Position numbers and translations under genes: made by a program
Notes under the pieces: model-generated
Databases searched by the model: none
What the model was told of the DNA's origin: nothing
What the model saw: only the letters and a program-made list of their open reading frames with translations
Assembly (NCBI GenBank): GCA_905371275.1
Contig: CAJPLH010000071.1
Span: 1 to 9,312 of the forward strand
Source of the DNA: Prevotellaceae bacterium
Lineage (GTDB): Bacteria > Bacteroidota > Bacteroidia > Bacteroidales > Bacteroidaceae
Direction of reading: 5' to 3'
Length of the DNA: 9,312 bases
Shown: positions 1 through 6,044 of the stretch, one piece after another
How the letters are laid out: every line of letters begins with the position of its first letter
Numbering within the stretch: the first letter of the stretch is position 1

Positions 1-59
1 TGGCTGTCGCTGCCGTGGTGGCTGTCTTCTTTAACTTGTCAGTGCGTATTTCTGAATGA
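1..59 (+). CDS. C-terminal end of a plus-strand gene, probably a membrane protein (partial)
   Basis: Frame 3 is open from the window edge to a TGA at 57-59 and encodes 18 residues, AVAAVVAVFFNLSVRISE. A run of Ala/Val/Phe followed by a short polar tail looks like the last transmembrane helix of a transporter or other integral membrane protein. The other two plus frames also stop within the first 63 bases, so this reading rests only on composition and on its fit with a convergent layout against ribD. The family cannot be identified from this fragment. Confidence 0.4.
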   Translation, partial: AVAAVVAVFFNLSVRISE

Positions 60-151
60 ATAGGAAATCTGCGACATACAAGGCACGTATTCCTATATTG
101 TAATACCATTTAAATGCTTTTTGAGGGTAAAAATCATCTTAGGTCGTTTCC
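60..151. other. Convergent intergenic spacer between the partial gene and ribD
   Basis: These 92 AT-rich bases lie between two converging 3' ends. They contain a 10-bp perfect palindrome CATTTAAATG (107-116) and a 7-bp inverted repeat ATAGGAA/TTCCTAT (60-66 and 90-96) with a 23-base loop. Neither makes a stem followed by a T run, so I cannot point to a convincing intrinsic terminator for either gene. Confidence 0.4.
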
Positions 152-1225
152 TTAGAAATCCACATAATTTTTCGCCAAAACAGGGCTGAGCCAGTGGCGA
201 TAGGTGCGACCGAAATGCTCTTCTTCTTGCGCGGTGAAGATGTGGGGCATCGTGGGAGCAGGCACGCCCTCGCCGATGCGCTGCGGAGATATCTCTTCCC
301 AAGCCTCATCCCATAGGTCGCGCTCTATGAAACTTTGCAAAGTGGCTTGTCCCCCTTCCACAAAGAGCGATTGTATGCCGTCGCGACGCAGTCCTTCGAG
401 CAAGGCGTCGATATCGGCATAGGCTTGAAAACCAGCAGAAAGCGCACGTTCGTCCACACTGCCCAAGACGCAACGGAGGGGGGACGCACCTGGCCAGCAG
501 CGAACATTGAGTTTTGGGGTATCGAGTTGGAAGGTTTTGCGCCCCACTAGGATGGCTTGGTGAGTGGCGCGAAAGTGATGCACACGCAATAGGGACGAGG
601 GAGAAGAAAGTCGGAGCGGTGCTGCAGACACTTCTCCATTTTCATCCAAACTTCGCGAGCGGTCGATGAACCCATCGGAGGTGGCAGCCCATTTCAAGGT
701 GATAAAGGGACGACGCAACACGTTTTGGCAAAAGAATTTGCGATTGAGATAAATGCACTCCTCGCGCAACACACCCACTGTAACTTCTATGCCGGCTTCT
801 TGCAGCATAGCTATGCCACGGCCACAGACTTTGCGGAAAGGATCTTCCGAGCCGATGACGCAACGTTTCACCTTGTTTTTGATGATTAAGGCGGAACAAG
901 GCGGAGTGCGTCCGTAGTGAGAACAAGGTTCTAAGGTGACGTAGATGGTGCTTTCGGCAAGGAGCGGACGTTCTTCGGGACGAACTGCACGAAACGCCAA
1001 TACTTCTGCATGCCCTTCACCAGGACGAAGATGATAACCTTCGCCAAGAATGCGTGCATCTGCACCAGTGCCATACACAATCACCGCGCCCACCATCGGA
1101 TTGGGAGCCGTGGTGAGTTCGCCTTGTCGCGCCAATTGCAAACAACGTCGCATCCAGCGTTCGTCTTCTGCCTGAGTGGTAAGAGAAGTGTCCGAAGGAG
1201 CTGTGGAAAGTGGAAGAGAAGACAT
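152..1225 (-). CDS. ribD: Bifunctional riboflavin biosynthesis protein RibD (deaminase/reductase)
   Basis: RibD carries out two steps of riboflavin synthesis in the cytoplasm: deamination of the GTP-derived pyrimidine, then NADPH-dependent reduction of its ribosyl side chain. The N-terminal half holds the zinc-dependent cytidine-deaminase-type site: GHAEV (His72, catalytic Glu74) and PCSHYGRTPPC (Cys101, Cys110). The reductase half starts near residue 173 (PFITLKW) and contains the family blocks AILVGRKTFQLDTPKLNVR and FVEGG. I chose the ATG at 1225 (357 aa). A GTG at 1312 would add 29 basic residues outside the family alignment, and homologues begin shortly before the EDERWM block. It lies 122 bases downstream of cysS on the same strand. 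No other riboflavin genes are nearby and I saw no FMN riboswitch upstream. Confidence 0.95.
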   Translation of the reverse strand: MSSLPLSTAPSDTSLTTQAEDERWMRRCLQLARQGELTTAPNPMVGAVIVYGTGADARILGEGYHLRPGEGHAEVLAFRAVRPEERPLLAESTIYVTLEPCSHYGRTPPCSALIIKNKVKRCVIGSEDPFRKVCGRGIAMLQEAGIEVTVGVLREECIYLNRKFFCQNVLRRPFITLKWAATSDGFIDRSRSLDENGEVSAAPLRLSSPSSLLRVHHFRATHQAILVGRKTFQLDTPKLNVRCWPGASPLRCVLGSVDERALSAGFQAYADIDALLEGLRRDGIQSLFVEGGQATLQSFIERDLWDEAWEEISPQRIGEGVPAPTMPHIFTAQEEEHFGRTYRHWLSPVLAKNYVDF

Positions 1226-1297
1226 GGGATAAAGAGATAACTGAAAATGAAAACTGAGGGAAAACGTAACGGTGGTGTTGCGTCTGCGTGTGATTTT

Positions 1298-1340
1298 CCT
1301 TCGCAAGTCCACTCTTGCTGCAGAGCAGACTGTGCGAAAG
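1298..1340 (-). promoter_or_regulatory. Long imperfect RNA hairpin just after cysS
   Basis: The inverted repeat lies in the cysS-ribD spacer and starts seven bases after the cysS stop. It pairs 1298-1305 with 1333-1340, 1306-1309 with 1328-1331 (single bulge at 1332), 1310-1311 with 1326-1327 and 1312-1315 with 1322-1325, leaving a six-base loop. The three positions that are C-A mismatches on the plus strand become G-U wobbles in minus-strand RNA, so the structure is better formed in the cysS-ribD transcript. The following bases are A-rich rather than a U run, so it is not a standard intrinsic terminator. It could be a processing, 3'-end protecting or weak terminator element; the function is inferred. 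Confidence 0.5.
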
Positions 1341-1347
1341 TTACCTC

Positions 1348-2844
1348 TTACTTATCGAGTTTCCAAGTGGCACCGTCTTTGGTGTCTTTCACGGCAAAGC
1401 CGAGAGCCGCCAGTTGGTCGCGAATTTGGTCGCTCGTTGCCCAGTCTTTGTTGGCTTTTGCCTTAGCGCGCACTTCCAACAAGAGGTCGATGGCAGAAGA
1501 GAATGCGGCTTCGCGGGCAGCATTTCCGCCTTCTTCTGCGGTGAGTCCGAGGATGTCGAAGCAGAAGGTGTGGAACACCTCGCGGAGTGCAGCCAGTGTT
1601 TCGGCAGCAATCGACATTTTGCCGTCCGCCAATGAGTTGATGGTGCGGCAAGCCTCGAAGAGATAGGAGATGACGATGGGACTGTTCAAATCATCGTCCA
1701 TCGCATCATAGCAACGCTGGCGCAAATCGGCCACCCACTCTGCACTTACCACTTCGCCCTTAGGCGTTTCGCCTTCTGCCAAGGGGGTGATGCGATCGAA
1801 AGCGCGGAGAGCATCCATCAAACGCTCGAGTCCCTTTTGCGAAGCTAGGAGCGCATCGTTGCTGAAGTCGAGCGTAGAACGATAATGCGCCTGAAGGATG
1901 AAGAAACGAATCGTCATCGGTGAGAAGGGTTGAGAGAGCAATTCGTGACTGCCCGAGAAGAACTCATCGAGGGTGATGAAGTTGTTATAGCTCTTGCCCA
2001 TCTTCTTACCGGCAATGGTAATCATGTTGTTGTGCATCCAGTAGTGCACCATAGCGTGTCCTTGTGAGGCTTGCGACTGTGCAATTTCGCACTCGTGGTG
2101 TGGGAACATCAAATCCATACCACCGCCGTGGATGTCGAATTCTTCCCCGAGATATTTGCGTCCCATGGCTGTGCACTCGCAGTGCCACCCTGGGAAACCA
2201 TCGCCCCACGGAGAGGGCCAACGCATGATGTGTGCAGGACTGGCTTTTTTCCAAAGGGCAAAGTCCACTTGATGACGCTTTTCGCCCACGCCATCGAGTT
2301 CTCGACTCGCATCGCGCACTTCTTCGAGATTGCGTCCCGAAAGAATACCATATTTATAGTCTTCATTGTATTTCACCACGTCGAAATACACCGAACCATT
2401 GCTTTCATAAGCATAACCTGCCGCGAGAATTTGTTTCACAAGTTCGATTTGTTCGATAATATGTCCCGTAGCATGAGGTTCAATCGAAGGAGGAAGCACA
2501 TTGAGTTGTGCCATTGCCGCATTGAAACGATTGGTGTAGAATTGCGCCACTTCCATGGGTTCGAGTTGATCCAATCGAGCTTTTTTCGCAATTTTGTCCT
2601 CACCCTCGTCGGCATCGTGCTCCAAATGCCCCACATCGGTGATGTTGCGCACATAGCGGACGGCATATCCCAAGTGTTTGAGGTAACGGAAGAGGAGGTC
2701 GAAGGTAATGGCAGGACGCGCGTGTCCGAGGTGTGCATCACCATAAACGGTGGGTCCACACACATACATGCCAACGCGGCCTTCGTGAATGGGTTTGAAG
2801 AGTTCTTTGGTGCGAGAGAGGGTGTTGTAAATTTGAAGAGCCAT
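1348..2844 (-). CDS. cysS: Cysteinyl-tRNA synthetase
   Basis: This class I aminoacyl-tRNA synthetase charges tRNA-Cys with cysteine in the cytoplasm. Visible signatures are MYVCGPTVY with zinc-ligand Cys29, the HIGH-type motif HLGH at residues 38-41, GWHCEC (Cys224 in the zinc position), HGGGMDLMFPHHECE (further zinc ligands His250 and Glu254-region acids), and the KMSKS loop as KMGKS at 281-285. The C-terminal helical region and the short basic end WKLDK are complete. I chose the ATG at 2844 (498 aa) because Bacteroidota CysRS proteins start MAL.IYNTL; the upstream ORF start at 2871 adds nine unrelated residues. It is 65 bases downstream of the sialidase on the same strand. Neither the sequence nor the length is unusual for the family. 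Confidence 0.97.
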   Translation of the reverse strand: MALQIYNTLSRTKELFKPIHEGRVGMYVCGPTVYGDAHLGHARPAITFDLLFRYLKHLGYAVRYVRNITDVGHLEHDADEGEDKIAKKARLDQLEPMEVAQFYTNRFNAAMAQLNVLPPSIEPHATGHIIEQIELVKQILAAGYAYESNGSVYFDVVKYNEDYKYGILSGRNLEEVRDASRELDGVGEKRHQVDFALWKKASPAHIMRWPSPWGDGFPGWHCECTAMGRKYLGEEFDIHGGGMDLMFPHHECEIAQSQASQGHAMVHYWMHNNMITIAGKKMGKSYNNFITLDEFFSGSHELLSQPFSPMTIRFFILQAHYRSTLDFSNDALLASQKGLERLMDALRAFDRITPLAEGETPKGEVVSAEWVADLRQRCYDAMDDDLNSPIVISYLFEACRTINSLADGKMSIAAETLAALREVFHTFCFDILGLTAEEGGNAAREAAFSSAIDLLLEVRAKAKANKDWATSDQIRDQLAALGFAVKDTKDGATWKLDK

Positions 2845-2909
2845 AAAGTCGTTGCTTGTCTTATTGGTCAAAGCAAAGACACAAGAACGCTGCGCTTTGC
2901 TGATTGAAC

Positions 2910-4277
2910 TTATTTTCGTTTATTGACTGATCCTTTGTTGGAAATAGCCGCAAACTTTCCGCCTGTGATTTGTTCGAGCGTGAGCGGACGATACATATTG
3001 GTGTAGCACAAGCCCTTGCCGTAGGTTTCTTCTTCATAGAAGAAAGCGATGCGACCGTCTTTTTGTTGCACCATCGTGCTATAGGCACTCAACAGTGCCG
3101 ACACTTGGAAAGGTCCGCTCCAGTCTGTGGCAAAATCTTTGGCAGTGGCATAAGTTTGTGCTGAGGTGAGGGGTTTAAAATAGATACCAACATTGGCGCG
3201 CCCAGGCCCCAGAGGCACAGATTGCAAGACAAGAGGCATCTTTTTGCCCGTGGCACGCTCCACGGCTTGGACAATGAGAATCTCACCATTCGTACTGTTT
3301 TGCAAAGCTTTCACCCCATTGGGCATTTCTGCCGAATGAACAGCATCGTTTTCCCACGCACCTGTGCCATTGACGTGCGACATATAGTGAAACACATTGA
3401 AGAATCGTCCACCATAAGCGCGACTCGACAGCACCACATCGCCATTAGGCAATTCCTCCACCTTGGGTTCGTCACCCTTTGGCGCAGGCGAAGTGTGGAT
3501 GGTGCCGAGAGAATGCCATGTGCGTCCGAAGTCGTCGGAATAAACCACGCGGTTGCCCCCAGGACGAGCACAGAGCGCAGCATAAAGTCGGTAGTATTTG
3601 CCCACTTTGATGCGATTGCTCTGACAAATGCGTCCACTGCCGAAGAAAAGCGACTGCACAGGCCCTAGCTGGCTTTGGTCGAAAAGTCCATAAATAGACT
3701 CTGTTATTTCTGCGGGATGCGACCAAGTGCGTCCACCATCGGTGCTATGTATCACCGCCACGCGATTGGGGTTTTGACGTGTCGTAGTGGCATGACCATA
3801 AACGGTGTTGCCTGTGACACAAACCACCACTACTTCGTTACTTTTGCGGTCGGCCACGATGGCAGCATCGCCATATCCGCACTTGCGACTGCCTTGCACA
3901 CCATCGCCTTGTGCCAACACATATTGAGGTGTCCACGTGCCGCCGTTGTCATTCGACAGACGATAGCGCAGGTCTACTCTTCCAAAACCGATGTCGGCGC
4001 CGCAGGGACGATAGTCACTCACAGCAATGAGCCTGCCTTTTGGGGTCACTGCAATGGCAGGAATGCGATAAGGCACCATATTTGCCAAAGTGGGGAAGAG
4101 CGGTTGTTCGATCGCGGTGTTAGTGCTAGCCACTTCTGGCGTATAACGTAGGGTGGTGTCGGCAGGACTGTTCAACCCGAAGGTGGCAAGATGACTTCTG
4201 TCGAAGGGAGCCAGCGTTTGCGCGCCAACACACAGTGCAGAAAACAAACAGAAGGTGGACAAAAAGAGTGACTTCAT
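2910..4277 (-). CDS. Exported GH33 exo-alpha-sialidase (neuraminidase)
   Basis: It is predicted to release terminal sialic acids from host glycans. A signal peptide covers about residues 1-19 (MKSLFLSTFCLFSALCVGA). The GH33 features are YRIP at 70-73 (Arg71 of the arginine triad) and three Asp boxes: SNDNGGTW 108-115, STDGGRTW 178-185 and SDDFGRTW 247-254. The acid/base Asp95 lies in GADIG. GDEPKVEEL carries Glu270, 16 residues before Arg286, a spacing I recall from the Micromonospora enzyme. Arg360 is the likely third arginine, and Tyr399 (SAYSTM) the nucleophile. At 455 aa it is essentially the catalytic propeller plus a short N-terminal segment, without the longer carbohydrate-binding N-terminus of some Bacteroides sialidases. 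There is no type IX sorting domain and no clear lipobox, so a periplasmic location is likely but not certain. No sialic-acid transport or catabolism genes lie beside it. The start is ATG at 4277. Confidence 0.93.
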   Translation of the reverse strand: MKSLFLSTFCLFSALCVGAQTLAPFDRSHLATFGLNSPADTTLRYTPEVASTNTAIEQPLFPTLANMVPYRIPAIAVTPKGRLIAVSDYRPCGADIGFGRVDLRYRLSNDNGGTWTPQYVLAQGDGVQGSRKCGYGDAAIVADRKSNEVVVVCVTGNTVYGHATTTRQNPNRVAVIHSTDGGRTWSHPAEITESIYGLFDQSQLGPVQSLFFGSGRICQSNRIKVGKYYRLYAALCARPGGNRVVYSDDFGRTWHSLGTIHTSPAPKGDEPKVEELPNGDVVLSSRAYGGRFFNVFHYMSHVNGTGAWENDAVHSAEMPNGVKALQNSTNGEILIVQAVERATGKKMPLVLQSVPLGPGRANVGIYFKPLTSAQTYATAKDFATDWSGPFQVSALLSAYSTMVQQKDGRIAFFYEEETYGKGLCYTNMYRPLTLEQITGGKFAAISNKGSVNKRK

Positions 4278-4739
4278 ATGGATGAATTGTGAGATAAATT
4301 GCTATAATGGTGCGAAAACTCAAGGAAAGTTTCGCAGGGAAACTAAACGCAAAGAAAGTTTGTGCTAGATGCCGTCTTTAACAGAAGCGTTTCTTTCACA
4401 GCAAAATTACTATTTTTTGATGAAGCAGGCAAATATCCCTCCATCATTTCACATTTCCTATAGAAAAAGTCTTTTCCAAACACGCTCGTTGCGCAGCTAA
4501 CGATAGAGTTAGCAGAATTAATCAAACATTTTAATGGAGAAACGCCTCAGCATATTAAGAAAACTTCGTATTTTTGTAGTCCAACTTTATTTTTGAGGTG
4601 CAACTTTGGTTGGACGCATTCAGTATTGGATGTATTTATTCTTCCACTCTTTCATATTTCAGCGTAGGCGTCGTTGGATGCTTCCATTCTTCAACGCATT
4701 TATCGCTCTACACATTTACAATCAAATTGATATTTTCAG
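4278..4739. other. Divergent intergenic region between the sialidase and the membrane protein
   Basis: This 462-base AT-rich region holds no convincing gene; the short ORFs in it have low-complexity, non-protein-like sequence. It contains the sialidase promoter. On the plus strand there are two -7-like boxes, TATTTTTG at 4569-4576 and TATTTTTG at 4588-4595, either of which could serve the gene at 4740. The first lacks a -33 TTTG at a suitable distance; the second has only TTCG 19 bases upstream. A 7-bp inverted repeat GTCCAAC/GTTGGAC (4579-4585, 4609-4615) brackets the second box and could be an operator or leader hairpin. Confidence 0.5.
4402..4433 (-). promoter_or_regulatory. Bacteroidota-type promoter for the sialidase
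   Basis: On the minus strand a TTTG (-33 element, 4433-4430) is followed, after 20 bases, by TAATTTTG (-7 element, 4409-4402), an exact match to TAnnTTTG. This implies a start near 4396 and an untranslated leader of roughly 120 bases before the sialidase ATG at 4277. The match is by consensus only. Confidence 0.6.
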
Positions 4740-5696
4740 ATGAAAGGCATTCTTTCTTTTCTTCTCGTATTGTTTCTCATGCCCCTTGGTCATGGTATGA
4801 TGATTTTGATGGAGCATTTTCTGCCCCCTACCCCACTTCACTACGCAGCCTTTGCTATGGGTTTCGCAGGACTCCTTTTGGCTATGCGCGGTGTCTTTGC
4901 ACAAGGCGACACACGCCAAACGATTTTCGGACTTGTGGGCGCTTTGCTCTTCTGGACAGGATGGGTGGAATTTCTATTCCTTTATTATGCGCAGCGATTT
5001 GGCACTCACCCCGAATTGGCACACGGTGTGGTGAGCACCACAACCACTTATCTTGACGGCACAGCCACTACGGTGATGCACATCAACGGAAAATTGGTGC
5101 ACAATCTGCGCGAAGGGGAGCTCAAACAATTGGTGCTGACGCGTCCCGAATACCTCATTATGCCCACTAGTTTTGGGTTTTGGTCTATGTTTATGCTCAT
5201 CTACCTCTTTAGCATCCGAACGGGCTGCGATTTTCTCAACTGGATTCAAAAACATCTCTTCAGTCGCAACAAAACGAAGATGATTTTCCGCCCTATGACG
5301 CGCCACGTCTCCATTGTGACATTCATGGAATTCAACCTCATCATGTGGAGTTGCTACTTGTTGCTCATGTTTTGCTACGACCCTGTCTTCCTTGGCGACC
5401 ACCATCCCGTGAGTCTATCCATCGGTTTGGCGTGTGCAGTGGGTGGTTTCTTCATGTTGCGCCGTTTGGTGCGCATCGCTCATTGGGGACGTGCCATCCG
5501 TTTTGCCATTGCCACGGTGATTGTGATATGGACTCCTGTAGAAATTTTGGGACGCATGAATCTCCTCAACGAAATTTGGGTGGATCCGCTTCACCACATT
5601 CTTGAGATGTCGCTCATTCTCGTTGCCTTCATCGCTCTTTCCATAACTTTGTTGCTCAAGGGATGGCGCAATAAGCAGAAGAATGCTCAGAACTAA
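4740..5696 (+). CDS. Polytopic inner-membrane protein of unknown function
   Basis: I do not recognise this 318-aa protein. It has about eight hydrophobic segments: roughly residues 2-24, 34-53, 60-84, 143-160, 192-212, 223-240, 252-270 and 287-307. A hydrophilic stretch of nearly 60 residues (about 86-142, Thr-rich STTTTYLDGTATT) separates the third and fourth. A basic loop (KHLFSRNKTK, 171-180) and a basic C-terminus (KGWRNKQK) suggest cytoplasmic sides. Several acidic and aromatic residues sit within or at the edge of the membrane segments: Glu25-His26, Trp72/Trp75/Glu77, Glu197, and Trp264/Glu268. That would suit a transporter or membrane enzyme, but this is inference only. An in-frame TGA at 4728-4730 makes ATG 4740 the first available start. 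It is transcribed away from the sialidase and is separated from the next gene by 348 bases, so it may be monocistronic. Confidence 0.85.
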   Translation: MKGILSFLLVLFLMPLGHGMMILMEHFLPPTPLHYAAFAMGFAGLLLAMRGVFAQGDTRQTIFGLVGALLFWTGWVEFLFLYYAQRFGTHPELAHGVVSTTTTYLDGTATTVMHINGKLVHNLREGELKQLVLTRPEYLIMPTSFGFWSMFMLIYLFSIRTGCDFLNWIQKHLFSRNKTKMIFRPMTRHVSIVTFMEFNLIMWSCYLLLMFCYDPVFLGDHHPVSLSIGLACAVGGFFMLRRLVRIAHWGRAIRFAIATVIVIWTPVEILGRMNLLNEIWVDPLHHILEMSLILVAFIALSITLLLKGWRNKQKNAQN

Positions 5697-5882
5697 GTGG
5701 TTCTCTCTTTTCCCCACATCTTAACAAAACGCCCTACTATGTTTGCGCTTCATTGAGAAGAAACCATGCAAAACACAAAGTAGAGATAACAAAACAAACA
5801 CCTCTTACATTTGAAATGTGAAAAATTACACACAAACAAGGTGAAATGTGCAAGTTTTTGAGGAGTAGAGCGGTTTCAATCT

Positions 5883-5912
5883 TTTGCAGATTAGTAAAAA
5901 GATGTACTTTTG
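5883..5912 (+). promoter_or_regulatory. Bacteroidota-type promoter for the permease/DUF5020 transcript
   Basis: TTTG at 5883-5886 is followed after 18 bases by TACTTTTG at 5905-5912, which matches TAnnTTTG exactly. Transcription would start near 5918-5920, placing the whole repeat array inside an untranslated leader of about 125 bases. It is consensus-based and no start site has been mapped. Confidence 0.6.
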
Positions 5913-5923
5913 CACTCGAAATC

Positions 5924-6031
5924 CCAATGAGTTGGTTTGAAATTACAAATGAATTCAATAAGATTCAAGCGAGTTTAATCTAAATTTCAAACGAGTTCAA
6001 TCGGAATCCCAAACGAGTTTAATCGTATCTA
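5924..6031 (+). repeat. Five imperfect tandem copies of an approximately 22-base unit in the permease leader
   Basis: A core of consensus CAAAYGAGTT starts at 5924 (CCAATGAGTT), 5946 (CAAATGAATT), 5966 (CAAGCGAGTT), 5988 (CAAACGAGTT) and 6010 (CAAACGAGTT), giving steps of 22, 20, 22 and 22 bases. The rest of each unit resembles YAATCnnAAT, most clearly in the last three copies, which share about 16-17 of 22 positions with their neighbour. The step is close to two DNA helical turns. The copies are directly adjacent with no unique spacers, so this is not a CRISPR array. It lies between the predicted promoter and the start codon at 6045. Its role is unknown: binding sites, a leader RNA element or a neutral duplication are all possible. 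Confidence 0.75.
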
Positions 6032-6044
6032 TATAGACAAATTT

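Larger units (their letters stand above)
5697..6044. other. Intergenic region upstream of the uracil-type permease
   Basis: This 348-base region has no supported gene. From left to right it contains: an imperfect hairpin (5734-5745 with 5768-5783, plus an internal CTTC/GAAG stem) with no T run; a 13-base palindrome ACATTTGAAATGT (5807-5819); a direct repeat GAAATGTG at 5813-5820 and 5843-5850; a promoter (5883-5912); and a five-copy approximately 22-base repeat array (5924-6031) reaching to 14 bases before the start codon. Confidence 0.55.

Noticed and set aside
1226..1312. N-terminal extension of RibD from a GTG at 1312
   Set aside because: The extra 29 residues are basic and unlike the family, and would run through the post-cysS hairpin; ATG 1225 fits homologues better.
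1226..1347. FMN riboswitch upstream of ribD
   Set aside because: The spacer shows one long hairpin rather than the conserved multi-helix RFN core, and I could not find the characteristic conserved segments.
2864..2889. Inverted repeat CAAAGC/GCTTTG in the sialidase-cysS spacer as a terminator
   Set aside because: The stem is only 6 bp with a loop of about 15 bases and no T run on the minus strand; it is too weak to call.
2071..2907. Long plus-strand open frame (278 codons) opposite cysS
   Set aside because: It is antisense to an unmistakable CysRS, and its translation is rich in His, Cys, Arg and Phe with no domain pattern; it is a shadow of the real gene.
4343..4525. Small minus-strand ORF (60 codons) upstream of the sialidase
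   Set aside because: It overlaps the best promoter match, has no recognisable sequence pattern and is more simply intergenic.
5924..6031. Possible CRISPR array
   Set aside because: The units are contiguous, only five, degenerate and without unique spacers; there are no cas genes in the window.
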